Source of the DNA: Lineus longissimus
Taxonomy: Eukaryota > Nemertea > Pilidiophora > Heteronemertea > Lineidae
Assembly (NCBI RefSeq): GCF_910592395.1
Contig: NC_088314.1
Coordinates: forward strand, 8,122,001-8,186,000
DNA: 64,000 nt
Reading direction: 5' to 3'
The notes beneath the pieces were generated by a model, which worked only from the letters and a program-made list of their open reading frames with translations, did not search any database and was not told the DNA's origin. Positions 50,501-63,739 of this stretch are shown here, one piece after another; position 1 is the stretch's first letter; each line of letters begins with the position of its first letter. The translations under genes and the position numbers were made by a program.

Positions 50501-53500
50501 GTTACGTTCATAACTCTGAGTTCACCAAAAGTTTGTTTTATAACTAATAACTCGTCAGGCAGGTCCACGTTGGTCGTTCTACCGGTGGGGGAAAACAAAC
50601 ACCAATCACGATCGACTGGTCATCGGGTCCTGGAGAGTCAATACGGAAGATGCCACCGGGGATCTGCCAGGCCATGGGGTTTTTTCATATCAGAGCCAAT
50701 GATCGAAGAATGCATCCAGGTGGCCAGTGACATGGAGGAATACCAAATCAGGTCCCCAGCATAGTCCAGAATGCTGAGTGTTAGCTTTTAGTATTGGTGC
50801 CCTGGCTATTTTGTACTTTTCCAGAAGTGTTTGTGTTGGGTTCTAAGTGAGACTCACCATAAAAGTTTGGTGCATTGCATTGGGTGTATGATCGCAAATC
50901 AAATCCGATTCTTGGTAATTTTGGAAAAGAATTTCACAACCAAAGAAAAATATTTTCAGAAGCGTTCAAATACCTGAAATGATCAGTAATTAGTCAGGTG
51001 GTTAGTTGTTTTTCTCTTCTGTCCGGGTTCAGGTGGAGAATTGGACACAGGGATTGGGCATGAGTTATTCCGAGATTAATCAAGTGCATTGATTCGAGGA
51101 ATGAAACGTAGGATTCACTCGTGTCAGCGTAGTGCAGTTCGTCAATTCCTGTACATCTGAGTTCAGGAACGCAAGTGCAGAATGCAAATCAAATACCTCG
51201 TGTTCAAATTGTAATTATCTTTTAGTTTTAAAATTCCTTTTTGTAAAAAGCCAATGCACTGTTTTAACTGAATACTTTGGTAATGATCAGTAAACATTAC
51301 ACATTCTGTGGAGTTCTACTGGAAAGCCAAATTCAGGATCTTGAGTCCCTTTGACCTTGAGGGAACCTTCTTTCAGAAAATATGAATGAGGAAACATCCG
51401 CTGATTAGCAGGTCCTCTTTTTCACAGCCTGAGGCTCTTGACTAAACCACACTGGAAGGCACCAGCATGTTTTCGGCCAAGGCACCTGAACTTATAACGC
51501 TGCCAACAGCTGTATCTATAATCAGCTGTCCTAAAGCTTTCATAATGTTTTTTTATTAGCATTGTACAAGGCAATTCAATAAAAACGTCCACGTCCCCAT
51601 TTCCAAGGGTGAAGGACTGGCCATTGCGAAGGGTTTTACTTTGAAGGATTGTCAAACCACTTTACAAAGCATGGCCTTCAGGCAGTAAAGTTTTTTTATG
51701 ATGTAAAGTGGCTTTCGATCTGCCCGCTATGAAGATGATTGCATGGGTTAAATGGTCAAATGAAGTATATACTTTTAACAAAGCGTAATAGTCCTACTGC
51801 AATACAGCTGTACATACGAAAACTTACTTTAAAGGCCCTGCAGGTTTTGACAATATTTTTTGTGTGCTAAAACTTTCTGAATGGAAATGAACCTTAAGGA
51901 AAGTCAGGGGCATTTTTGAAAACGGAAAAGAAAATTTCCACACTTTCTTGCCAACAAGACTATACTGTACGTTGACCTAGTATGTCTATGGTTGTTATGG
52001 GATTTGATAGTGTAATGAAAGAGATATCATTCATTACACCGGCAACTACTGTCTACAAAAGTACACTGCAGTACATCAATCTAATTCTAATTGTATCAAT
52101 TTGATACGAAGATAGTGCGTGGGTGGGTGGTTGTAAATTTATATCAAATATCGTCATCCACCAAGTTGACCGGAAGAATACAGAAATAAAATGATAGTCT
52201 AGTCTACATTTTATCTGAGTTACACCATGTCAAATCCGACCAAACTCAATTTCTAAGTGCCCTTAAACTTTACAAGCTTTGTCATGAATTCCAAGACTGA
52301 TCGAAGTACAATAATAACACGGATCAGACCAAATTTAGAGAGCTGATTCACAAAATGGACAAAATTTGTGATAAAATTAGACGAAAATGACAGGTATTTC
52401 TTCGGTATTTCCTCAACATGTGCGGGCACTAGGGATCTGGTTAAATTTAGCCCCCTTGCCCTCTTAGCGGCTTTCAGGGGCAGATGGCCCCCACTTGAGA
52501 CCCTGCTGGAACAAAGGGTCTGAGAGGAAGAAATACATGTCAGGAATGCGACCAAATATATCTGGAGGCAAATCACTGTGACCATGTTTCTTGTCCGAAG
52601 TTATTTCGAGTGTGGCTGAGAAATGCTAGACCATGAAGTTATGCCAAGTGCCGGAAAAAATGTCTAAAAATTACCCAAGGTTCTCTGGATTTGTGAACGA
52701 TTCCTAATTGGGTAAGTCTGAGGGAGAAAATAAACTGAATTCAATTACCTTTTGCAGTTGGTGTCACTATAAACACACATTTGATAGTCTATGCATGTAC
52801 GTGATGTACATTGTAGCTGATAAGTCAAAATCAAACAAACCTATTTATCAATCAGACAAGTTCAACAGTTCAGACATGCAAGATTCTTTGAAAAACAAGA
52901 GTCTTCTCTCAACAAATGATGACTATAGACATTTAAAGTTCACAAACAAAATATCCAATAAATTTCTGAGAATACCCAAACACCGATTGTTATTTTGTTC
53001 CAACCTAACTTAGCCAGAAATTCTATACATTTCATACACCTCTTTGTACTCATTTAGTTTGTCTAATTAGAAAAAGAAGACACGACGCACTCAGAATCGA
53101 TCGGGAGTACCGCCAACGCGCCAGCGGCAGAAAATCAGCAGACATTTCCGCGTATCTGCGATCTACATAATTCCACTCTTCATGTGAATGCAAGTTGCGG
53201 AAAATCAATATTAGAGCCGTGTACTGACAGATGATAAGCGGCCACACCTTAACGCAATCAATTTCTTTACGAGATAGACTCGAGTTAACTCACTGAAGGC
53301 CATGAAGGGCGAGTTGAAAATTGACAGCAGATGGGATAAGGGAGTGGCTCCAGAAGCGAGATTTCCTGCGAGGCCTGGCTACTTAATAATTGCTTGTTGG
53401 GCTGTAGATACAATATGGCAAAAGCCAAACAAAAACCAAGCAAATTGTACACTTTCAATTGCCATTCATTGCGACCTCTTGAGCTATGTGAAGGCCCGTT

Positions 53501-56500
53501 CCCACTAAAGCAGTTTACTGTCGGGATTTCGCCACAAGCTTTTGGGGTCAGTTGCAATTGCCGAGACCATGCGGTTTCCTGTGCTTGGTGCTTTAGTGGA
53601 AATGGGCCTTTGCTCTGGTTACTTGACAGAAAGATGCAGTTGTAGAAAATGACTCGAAAAGTGTAACAAATGACAGCGTAGAACTCGAATTTGACTTACC
53701 TTCCATGATATTTATGATGTGTGGATGGCGCAGGGATGCCATGACTTTTATTTCACGTTGGATCCGCACCAGATCTTGTTCAGTCTGGATTTTATGTTTT
53801 CGGATGTACTTTATGGCAACCTGAAAAATACGAATTTGTTCAAATCTTATAAGTTAAGTCTCATGATGATGATGAACTACTTGAGGTTAATTGTTCAGTT
53901 AGGAAAACACTCTGCCTATTCTTTACGAGTAATAATGTCTTAGACCAGACTACTGAAAGATCAAAGAACTATAGTTAGGGGTAACATTTGCGTGAAGTTG
54001 GATGATCTGACTTCTAAGTTCTATCGTTGTTGATGTCAGACTATAAACCCAAAACTTTAAACTCTTAATCTTAAGTGTTGGCTATAAACTTCCCAAAAAG
54101 AGAAAACAGTGCCTAGATTTGAATTTTTTGTCAACATGGCTGGAAGGAAAATCAGAAATTGAATAGAACACCATATTTTAACTTTCATGTTCATTACCAG
54201 ATACATGTAATATCGTTCTGATACTCCTGGAAATCAATAAAGCACATACTTATAGTGTTTAAATATGACATACAATGTACTGATATTTGAATGGTGTCCC
54301 TGTGAAAATCAATGCAATGAAGTATAAGCCTAGCAAGGGCATTATAATGTATACCTATAGAATATATCAGATCTCAAAAACGACAACTCTAAGAATGAGG
54401 TAAAAACACCTCAAAATCAATTGTCTTGTCTTCGCCCAATTTATAAAAAGGATTTTATCAACTGGACAGCAGAAAAGTCCTCCGCTCACTGCTGAGCCTT
54501 GTCAAAGGCTTCTGCCTGTCAAACACCTTATTTACGAGATGATGTCTCAGTGAAGCCATACATGAAATCTCAAGCAAAAGGCTACCCACGGGTCGCCCAC
54601 GCTCCGTCACGAGTCTAATTACAGCTCATGATCATCAAATTGAAGTAGGTTGGGCTTTCAAAAGATGCTGTTGGATCGATACAAGATCTTAACCCTCGCA
54701 ATGACACGTTTGCGTTCGAGAATTCAACGTGCAATTAATCGGAAGTATCGTACTGTCACGTCTTGAGAGATATCTGTGGTGACTTCTCGATTAGCGAGTA
54801 ATGTACATTGTATCATCAAGAAAATGAATGATCATGCCGAAGAACCCTTCTTTTCCTTTACATGTACAAGTGCAGAACTTTTCTTCGAAAAGTAGTTTCG
54901 TTTTCGTTTTCGACTCACCTACATCTACATGTCTACCACAATCTATGTCGACATATTATTCATACTTGACAACAGCTTTGATATTATGAGGTAGAGCAGG
55001 TCTTAACAAGCACATCGACATATTTCTTGTTTATAATCAGATAAAACAAATATGTTCTATAGCTATTCACATCTTGACTTCCTGAGAATGCCTTGATCTC
55101 GTTGATTCATAACTGATCATTTCCGGCATTGATATTGCTGAGAAACGAGATAAAATAGTTTATTCTAAAATGAATCCAATTAGTATGTTTCCGGCCAATA
55201 CCAATTGGCAATGTCCGACAAAAATAAAACTTCAATTTTTGAGAAAGTTAGAAATTTCTTTTGGGTTTTACCTGTCAAAAAATGTTTTCTTGTTTTTTTA
55301 ACACATTGAAATTAGTAAAACCCGCAGCAATTTGGCCGCATACAGTATCATCGTGATTTACAGAAACATGGCTAATATTCAACAACACAAAGTCATCAAA
55401 GAATAGCCCGATAAAATTTCTCGAACAGGTTACCATGGTGACCGCAATATGGCATCGCCCACTCTTATTAATCATCTTGGCGGAAACTGACAATCAATGA
55501 CAGAATCACTGCTTACAAGATACACGTAAATGCCCGCCATACAGATTCAATCAAGAAGGTCTGATTAGCAATTTGAGTACAATCAGCAGTTAATTAAAGG
55601 AAGTATTCCTCTGGCCTATAACCCTATACAATGTACATCCATCATGAGCCGCTTGGTTCTTTCAAGGTTCCATGTAAAATAGCTGCTGCTTGATTATGTG
55701 GAGTTTTTTAATCTCTGACCAGGTAGACATTGCTGCTTATCGCAGATCTGCAGGTGTAGAGAGAAGGATACTGCCTCTAGTTTTCTGCTGGTACAATGTA
55801 GGGTGGAGGTGCAAACGTTACGAGGTCATTTTACCGATAAATCAGAAGAAGACAACAAATATGCACCCTACTGAGATTGTTTCGCTGACAACATTTGGAT
55901 CCACACAGTATGATACGACTTTACCTGTACAGCGGTCATGGCGGTGTAGTCTACAAACAGAATATTACGTACTATGTACATATACCTATTTCTAAGACTA
56001 AGTTCATCTTCTTAGGGTGAAAAACTTGCGCCAGGTTGTGTCAATCAGTCTTTCAAGCCAGTTCCACCCCCATGTTTTGGCCTACTTACAGTTTTTATGT
56101 GGGCATAACTGTATTCATGGTATTGTTAATGTTTGGTCCGACACCCAGGGGATATAAGATTTTGATAATCTTTAGCCAGACCAAAAGTTTGAGTCATACA
56201 TGGGCTAATTTTTAGTTATTTATAGCATTTGCATTGGTATGGTACGCCTAATTTATATATATACAATGACAAGTGTATTTGGTGGGGATAAAGTTGGATT
56301 ATCATCGGATTTAACCCAGGGGTTCCGATTAGCTTTATAGTGATCAGACAAACGTCAATTGTCATCATACTGGCAAAGCTTTTTTATACGCCATTAATCG
56401 ATGACTGAGGATGATAATTACTTGCAATAATTGATTTATTAATTACTCATTCTGGGTTTAAAAAAAAAATTGTTATGGTATGTAGGTCTACCTGAATAAG

Positions 56501-57013
56501 AATGTAACATCAATTTGTTTCTAATTAGGCAAATTACGAACATTTTATTGCGATAAAAAGAAATCAGTACAGGGTTTGGCTCAATTGCAGCATGCCATGG
56601 GTTCTCCAGGTCTGAAATCTGGAAAAAGAGAATGAGAAGATATGAATCGCCAAATTGGTCCATCTGTTGCCAATCCCTGAAAACTATATCAAAGAAGTGT
56701 AATTAGTGAATCGTGGAATAAAATATCTCACCATTTCTCCATTGGTCCTGTCGACGGCAAGTTTCACTTTTCCATACGTCCCCTCACCGAGGGTTTTGAC
56801 GATTTCAAATCGATGTTTTAAATTATGTTTATGGTGATGATGCTTGACAACTGGTTCCTCCAAAGGGGAACTTACTGTCCTTTTTGCCTTCGATTTCGTT
56901 GTGGTAGAATGAGGCATCTTTTTAGATTTTCGCGACGAATTTTTCGTGCAAGAAGTTGCGGACGACGTCTCCTCGCTTGAAGATGCTGGAAACGAGTTGT
57001 TTCGGTGAACCAT
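41580..57013 (-). CDS. NUAK1: NUAK-family serine/threonine kinase (AMPK-related)
   Basis: AMPK-related kinase activated by LKB1; in other animals it controls myosin phosphatase, adhesion and actomyosin. Exons on the minus strand: 57013-56732, 53820-53700, 49541-49390, 45333-45268, 44977-44858, 43540-43408, 42676-41580; 656 residues (human NUAK1 661). A basic, His-rich lead-in [14 protein letters not shown] is typical of NUAK. Glycine loop GEGTYGKV (76-83), ATP lysine in VAIK (98), catalytic HRD (Asp192), DFG (Asp210), and LKB1-site Thr in [14 protein letters not shown] (about 225). The C-terminal half keeps two PP1-binding motifs, GILKN (419-423) and GILKK (525-529), and the family tail [16 protein letters not shown]. 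An upstream in-frame ATG (57118) exists; 57013 was chosen because the intervening peptide lacks family character. Large introns carry repeats. Confidence 0.95.
43750..43922 (+). mobile_element. Diverged MITE of the cagtRgaacctct family
   Basis: Left end caatgtggaacctctctatt, right end gggttccactttа-like, internal aacaccat, gactgccaagtgctctcctt and gaggtgtc words in family order. Lies in NUAK intron 5. Confidence 0.7.
44286..44450 (+). mobile_element. MITE of the cagtRgaacctct family
   Basis: Starts cagtggaaccccttataagg after TA (44284-44285), ends gggaggttccactt. Second copy in NUAK intron 5, same direction as the one at 43750. Confidence 0.75.
53491..53610. mobile_element. 120-bp MITE with aaggcccRtttccact ends
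   Basis: Left arm aaggcccgttcccactaaag and right arm ctttagtggaaatgggcctt are inverted copies with one or two changes. It lies in NUAK intron 2, close to exon 2. The terminus resembles that of Harbinger/ISL2EU-type elements, from memory. Confidence 0.8.
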
Positions 57014-57828
57014 AGGTCCTTTTGAAATCAACACAAACTCGGAATTAAAAGTTAAATCCACTGACAGAACAAGCCTTCTGATCTGATGACCGACAGCGTG
57101 AAAATGACACAAGTACACTAGCCTCTACAATGTATACCACTATCTGTGAAGTTGTTCGTTTCGTGTTGGTTGGGTTTCTGAGCTCCTATGTCACTCCGCA
57201 AGCTTTAAATCTAGGCCCTGATCAATCATAAGTGAAGCCTATTGACACATGTAAGGATTTCCACGAACTCTGCGCTTCTTGACCGAAGTCCTAACGTCCT
57301 TCGACCTGTTTGCTCTACCGGCAAATTATTGATGTTGACATTGTGCCAGGCCATTTTATACTTCGATCTCCTATCGGCATATGGTGGAACGAAATTCTCT
57401 AATCTCCAAGCGTCGTCAATGGTGATTATTGTTGCTCAGTCTCACTCGATCTACTGACTATGTGAGAAATTCAACGGGTGTATGTAATTTTCGACATTAC
57501 CAACCGGCGACAGGGAGATTGCTCTCTGATCTTTCTGACCTGTAACGATGCGCGCGGTCTATGTGCAAAATTCTGTAAGCAATTATATTCAAAACTAATA
57601 TTAATTAGATGTATTTATTACTATATAGTTAAGCTAATGACGTAATTGATAACCGAATAGAGTAAGTCGTTATGAAGTATTGATCATTTTGCTTGAGAGC
57701 TATATTTCTGTTGCGGCAGAAAAATCTGAGTGATTTAACCAGGAAATGAAATAATTTCATTCCGACAGCGTTACAACAGTCAAAATTCTTCTAATTTTTC
57801 TCAATTTCTGGTCGATCTGATCAACTAA
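57014..57828. promoter_or_regulatory. Head-to-head intergenic region NUAK / WASL
   Basis: 815 bp between divergent start codons, so it must hold both promoters and 5' UTRs. Positions 57403-57522 carry, on the minus strand, the block also found upstream of ARPC4 (1210-1332). A CpG patch gatgcgcgcgg lies near 57550. I see no clear TATA box. Confidence 0.6.
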
Positions 57829-60800
57829 ATGACTGGTTCAGCTGGTCAGGGCCAGCCTCAAAGGCAAAAGCCCCGAAATGAGCCATCAGTATTGTTGACA
57901 AACGCTGAAAATGGGGTTTTATTTGGTTTGATTGGACACCGCTGTCAGGTACATAACATTGTCACACTGGACTGTCTACAGGATGGCCCAGGACCGTCTC
58001 TCTAATTTGACAAAGTTTGGCCTCTTCACCGCATTGCAACAGGTGCTCATCTGGAAAGAGACAAAGTCAAAAGCTCGTTCTTTTGCATTATTCCACATTC
58101 TTTCTTCAGTCCCTTGCATCTGCTGTGGTTCAAGTGTATCTGGCTGATCCTCCTAGTCGCAACAAGTGGAATAAAAGATGCTGCGGAGTGGCTGCTTTCA
58201 TCAAAGACAACGAAATGAAGTCCTACTACATAAGGGTTTACGATATTAGGGTAAGTAGTGGTGTTTTAATATCAAGTAGTTACGGCTGTGATGGGCAAGA
58301 TTTTCATAGTAACAAAATAATTCATAATTGGTTGTTTTTGTAAGCTGCTTTCATTTCTAATCCAGGCCAAGCAGTTACTTTGGGAGCAAGAACTGTACAA
58401 CCAATTCAAGTTGAGGTCTCCAAGGCCATACTTCCAAACATTTGACGCTGAGGTAAGAAACTGTAAGACGCTAGCCATTATGAAGTAAACTTACTGCATT
58501 TATAGGGAGAACATAGGTGTCGGCCAGATAGGGCTGATTAAGTTACGCAGAGTTAACAATAGGGGTCTCTTTCAACAAATAGAATAAGCGCGGCCTACAG
58601 TGCCTTTCCTATGGGAAATTCAACGTTTATTCAAATATTCTCTTTCAGGATTGCCCTGCTGGTCTTAACTTCGCCAACGAAGATGAGGCAGAGTCTTTCA
58701 AGAATGCCATTAATGGAAAACTGCAGCAGAGGCAGAACAAAAAGATGGGTAAGCCTAAAAGATGGGTATGACGGAGGACTCTTGAAGCCTAGTGGTTAAC
58801 ACTGCTGCCTACAAGGCAATAGGGCCCGCGCTTGATCCCAGGGAGAATCCAGAATTGTATTTCTGGATGGCCTTCTGGATGAATCCAGAATTGTATTTCT
58901 GTGGCTTTCAAGGAACTGAAATTCCTGGCTTTTCATAGTCCTTCAAGTGAGTTAAACCTTGGTTACTTGTATCTGGTGTCTCTGCCAGGGGAAGGAAAAA
59001 GACCCCACCAAGTGAGAAACATGCGGAGCTTGCAGGGACTGTATCTCTGGCCGAGGACAGAGTCCCTGGGCCAATAATCCCAATCGGTGCCAAACCGTAG
59101 TGGCACGTTAAGAATACTCATCTTGCCTTGTTGACACTCACTTTCTGTCTGATGCCAGGTCAGTTCATGGTCACGCTCTCTATATTCATGTGTCTGACTG
59201 CTTTGGGGGTCATGAGGGTGTTTCAGGCCCTCGTGAAGGTCCACCTGTTTGCAGAAGTTATTTGTGATCAGCGCTTTTGAATATACTCTTATTGTCACCG
59301 TTTCTTCAAATTTTAGAACGAAGGAAGACAGTCCAAAGACAGAATGCACCTCCTTCATCAGCATCGGCTAACAATGCACCAAGGTCAAATTTGGCGACGT
59401 CAACACCCAACTTATCTGGTAAGTGATATGGATATGTACTACTGATGGAATGGTAAATGTCTCTGATACATGTAGCACGTAGATTGGTCAATATTATACT
59501 AGCATATAGAATGGTAAATGGTTTGTACTAGCACATAGAATGGCAAATGGTATGTACTAACCAGAGAATGGCAAATGGTACGTTCTTGCATATAGAATGA
59601 TAAATTGTATGACTAGCATATAGAATGGCAAATGGTATGTACGAGCCTAAGTGGTATGTACTCTGGTAAATGATATGTACCAATAGGTAGATTGGTAAAA
59701 TCTTCTTTTCTCACCCGGTTTACAATATCGCTTTGTTGTGTGAAAAGTTTTAATCCATAATTTCCAGCTTCCACGACCAGCTTGTCGTCAATGGGTGGAA
59801 CTATGAAGAAGAACAAAGATAAAGACAAGAAGGGGAAGAAAGTAAAAATAACCAAGGAGGACATTGGCACCCCTACAGATTTCAGGTGAGGGTACTGAAA
59901 TTATCTGGATGGATCTGCAAGTGTGAGACATTGGCACCCAAAGAAATCTTGCTCTCTTTTGCTTGTCCCCTTGTACTTGCTTGTACTAAAGACCATTCCA
60001 AGGAAATGTCTTCCCCTCTTCTTACTGCTCAGTTGGTACCCGAATTTATAGGGCTGCCACCTTGAATTTTTACAGCTAACTGAAATTTTCACTGACAGAC
60101 AGGAGAAATCACATCTTACTTCAGCTTTGCTAAAGTGTACAAGAAAGCTTTGTTTTGAATTTTGTATAATCGATATTGTATAATAATTTGGTCTTCCTCA
60201 TTGAAGTCACAGCTCTAGTTTAATCTTAAATTTTTCTTTATTTTCTAGGCATGTGAGTCATGTTGGCTGGGATCCTGAAAGTGGTTACGATGTAGGTATT
60301 TTATTGTGCTTATTGTGTTCAGGATGTTTGTTTACTCTTTCACTATTGGCCATTTTGGTCACTTCGATACTGAAAAGAACTTCATATTTTAGGTTCCCGT
60401 CTACATTCTACCCAAGTCTCAGTGTGAAATCATGTACCAAATGATAGGCAAGGATCACACTATTTGTTACAAGCTTTGCAACACTCTCAATCAATCGCTT
60501 TGTCATTTATATGTATATTTGACCTCCTGTATACCACAAACGTGGTCGTCTGGAGTGAATAAACTTAATTACTTACTATTGTGGGTTTATTAAAGCATAC
60601 ATTATTGGATCATTCTTTTCAGATGAATAATCTTGATCCGAATCTGCGGACATTATTCGATACGATTGGTGTGAATGAATCCCAATTGAAAGACAAGGAC
60701 ACTGCAAAGTTCATCTATGACTTTATCGAGCAGCAGGGAGGTATTGATGCTGTCAAGAAGGAGGTGGAGACTAAGTCACGACCTTTACCGCCGCCCCCTA

Positions 60801-62596
60801 CTGGTAAGTTGAGTAATTACAAGGTTAATTTTTTTAATGCTAATTCATCGGTGTGGTTGATTTCTCCTGCTTCTTCTTCACTGTTTGCTGTGCACTTGGA
60901 GGAGTTATTCTACTCCACTTGGAGGAGTTATTCTACTCCACTTGGAGGAGTTATTCTACTCCACGTGGAGGAGTTATTCTACTCCACTTAGAGGAGTTAT
61001 TCTACTCCACTTGGAGGAGTTTTCGTTTGAACTTGGAGTTATTCTTCAGATAATATTTCTGCTCCAAAGTAGGATGAATGTTTTTGGTTCGACAGGCTGA
61101 TTTAGTTGATTGTGTCTTGCCAATATTTCTTTGTAGGGACGGTTACCAGTGTAAAAAGCTGTTTGTGAGGATACATCTGGTAATGTTTGATTAATATTAA
61201 ATTAAGTCATTTCATCCTATCAGAACACTGAGTTTCTGAAAGGGAATGAGTCCATTCATCCATCATTAAACCAAATTTTTTGCCTGACCTGAAGAAATCC
61301 TTTTCTTGCTTTTCAGGAGGAGCCCCTCCACCGCCCCCTGCCAGAGGACCACCCCCTGCCAGAGGAGGTCCACCACCACCACCCAGCAGGAATAATGCAC
61401 CTCCACCCCCTGTCCCTCGAGGTCCGCCACCGCCTGGGCCTAGTAGGGGTATGGGTGCACCACCTCCACCCCCTAACAGAGGTGGCCCGCCTCCACCACC
61501 AGTGGGCAGACCCCATGGTGGAGCACCACCTCCGCCCAGTGCCATGGGCGGAGCTCCACCCCCTCCACCACCACCGCCACCACCCATTGGTGGGGGTCCT
61601 CCTGCCCCACCACCGCCTCCAATGACAAGTGGCGGCCCCCCGGCACCTCCCCCTGTGAAGCCATCAGGTGGTGGTATGGGCACGGCTCTCATGGACCAGA
61701 TACATCATGGTAAGAAGCTCAAGACTGTGGATGCGGCCGCCAAGGAAGCTCCTGCACCGGCCAATGAAAGAGACCAGTTGTTATCTCAGATCCGAGGTGG
61801 AGCTGCTTTGAAGCCAGTAAGTTAAATCACTTTTGAGGTATATTGCGGTGTATTGCAACCCTGTTAAAAATGCCAAACTGAATTCAAAAAGATTTCATAA
61901 CCTTTACATCGTACTGCAAAATAGAGAATAGGAATGCATAAACATGAATACTTTAACATCAATAATCTGTTAAGAAGATAGCTCAGTTTCATTTTAAGAC
62001 ACTTAATCAATTGTCATCAATTGTAAACAGAGACAACTGCTGCTACACAACATCATTTTCTTTGTGTCCAATTCATTGTTGTCTGAAATAGGAATATCAA
62101 ACATGTACTTGCTACTTTTCAGGTATCTGCTAGCTCTTCCTCTCATTCTGTTGCTGATACTCCAAGTGACGATGATTCCGGCATAGCTGGAGCTTTAGCG
62201 CGTGCCTTGGCGAGTAGGGGCAAGCATATACAAGCTTCTGGTGAGAGTCAAAACATTCCCTCATTGGTATCAAGTCTTGCCAAGAAGCCCTGATATTTTT
62301 CTGGCAAACCTTATGCTTCAGGTTACCTAAGGCCACACAGGGCTCAAACACACTTAGTGTACATCCTTAGCTGTGGGAATTTCAGTATCTGGGTATAAGA
62401 AAGATTAAAGATTAAGGAGAAGGTTTTATTATTATGCCTGAACTTGCAAGAGAAATTCAGGTGTGATGAATAGGCTTTTGGCAAAGTATTAAAGGTAATG
62501 ACGAGTAATGGTTCGTTTTTTGTTGTGGTTTCAGATGAGGAAGACTCTGATGACGATGAGGATGATGAGTTTGAGGACGAAGATTGGGAGGATTAG
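57829..62596 (+). CDS. WASL: Neural Wiskott-Aldrich syndrome protein (N-WASP)
   Basis: Activator of Arp2/3-driven actin branching, controlled by Cdc42. Eleven exons: 57829-57948, 58110-58250, 58366-58452, 58649-58748, 59317-59418, 59768-59885, 60249-60291, 60623-60803, 61317-61816, 62123-62240, 62535-62596; 523 residues (human N-WASP 505). Order: WH1 (about 20-140, including [12 protein letters not shown]), basic stretch rich in K (about 198-208), CRIB/GBD with [17 protein letters not shown] (about 215-232), a GBD helix region, a proline-rich region of GG-PPPPP units in one exon (about 298-417), two WH2 motifs ([17 protein letters not shown] and [17 protein letters not shown]), a central helix [16 protein letters not shown] and an acidic tail ending EDEDWED with the key Trp. 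Two WH2 motifs fit N-WASP rather than blood-cell WASP. All junctions are GT-AG and in frame. Confidence 0.97.
58780..58860 (+). mobile_element. tRNA-derived SINE head in WASL intron 4
   Basis: The string agcctagtggttaacactgc looks like a Pol III box A and cgcttgatccc (58829-58839) like box B, at tRNA-like spacing. The element begins about 30 bp after the exon 4 donor. A body may continue to about 59115, but I cannot fix its end or see flanking duplications. Confidence 0.5.
59480..59700. repeat. Minisatellite of about 30-35-bp units
   Basis: About six degenerate units of actagcatatagaatggcaa plus atggtatgt in WASL intron 5. Confidence 0.8.
60893..61023. repeat. 24-bp minisatellite, 5.4 copies
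   Basis: Nearly perfect tandem units cacttggaggagttattcta plus ctc in WASL intron 8, with only a few substitutions, so it is young or homogenised. The unit is a multiple of three and open in frame, but it lies outside the spliced exons. Confidence 0.9.
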
Positions 62597-63739
62597 TGTC
62601 GCAGATCAGTTTCTCCAGACATAAACAAGTTATATTCTTAATAAGGTTTAGTTCAATGGCGGAGTGGCGAATTGAATATGTTACAAGGCGCAGTGAGTCA
62701 TGTGCCTTTTCAAGGCTCATACAGATGTAGAGGAGGTTTTGTAGGCCAGTAAACAACAGATGAGATGCAGTGATAACAATCATGTTTCATGAAATCTCAG
62801 AAAATAGAATATTACTGGTTATTTACCCCAGAAAAAGCAACATAAAAAAATGTTTAAAGGCCTACCGGTACTCTGTTCGTTCAAATGTTGCCCCTTTGAA
62901 ATTGTATTTGAAAAATTTCCAATTGTGTTGGTACGTACCGAATATGAAATTCAACAATGCTGTTGTGTAAATTGATCGACAAATTCTATATAAATGCCGA
63001 GTTTCAGCGAATTTGCCTGCCTAATAACTGTACAACTGCTCTTTTTTCCGGAGCCACGAGTAATGTCTTTGTCTTTAAGTCCAAAAGTCCATACATTGAA
63101 ATTTATTAGCTTGGTGGTGGTGGTAAGTGTACGTCATGAAGTCGAACTTTTCGGGAAAAGTTAAATCAGAAATCATTACTTTAATGTTGATGTTGAAGTG
63201 AAATGTGATATTCTAAGGCAAACACTCTGTCCGTGATGCTCAGCCTGCAATTTCTTTAAACTGTTCATTCAAGGTTCTTCTGATTAAAATCATGATATAC
63301 TTATATACGCCGTTGTTGTTTATGTTAATTGATTACCTCTTATATCTAGCGTACCGGTACAACAATACTCTATCAGGAGGGTTAGTCAGTGCCCCCCCCC
63401 CCCCCCCACCCTCTGTAGGGCTAGAACTGACAATTGGACGGGTCGGGGAACAAAATAACATTTTCAAAAGGGTACAAAAAGAGATGTACATCTTAAAGTA
63501 TGATCTTGGTCTGAACCTGAACTCCCCTGTCGCAGGCCTTTGGTTCATTACTAAAATGAACTGATGTTAGTTACGATACAGGCCTGTTCTGGAGTAGATC
63601 AACATGCCCATCCATCCCGGCAGATTGGAGCCTGTTTCAATGGTTTAGTTCTGGAACATCCTGTGCTTCTGAGCCTTTCACTCGGCACTTGCCTAGCTCC
63701 AGTAATGAGTGCGAGGGGAGGAGCATCCAGGTGACCCTG
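62597..63739. other. WASL 3' UTR and flank
   Basis: No clear AATAAA close to the stop codon; aataag at about 62639 is a weak candidate. A dispersed element lies at 62855-63077 and a run of 16 C at 63392-63407. No further gene seen. Confidence 0.4.
62855..63077. mobile_element. Dispersed element, copy 2 (see 30378)
   Basis: Starts taaaggcctaccggtactct and shares, in order, gaaattgtatttgaaaa, acaatgctgttgtgtaaa, gccgagtttcagcgaattt and taataactgtacaactgc with the copy at 30378-30615. Its right end is close to gtctttaag. Both copies lie in 3' flanks of genes. Confidence 0.6.

Noticed and set aside
55690-55995. 101-codon + strand frame in NUAK intron 1
   Set aside because: Does not resemble any protein or transposon product I know; treated as chance.
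56684-57118. Upstream in-frame ATG (57118) as the NUAK start
   Set aside because: The added 35 residues lack any NUAK character; 57013 gives a typical length, though 57118 cannot be excluded.
60853-61100. Repeated peptide frames in WASL intron 8
   Set aside because: Arise from the 24-bp minisatellite, not spliced exons.
61207-61692. 161-codon Gly-rich frame on the minus strand
   Set aside because: Shadow of the WASL proline-rich exon (CCN repeats read backwards).
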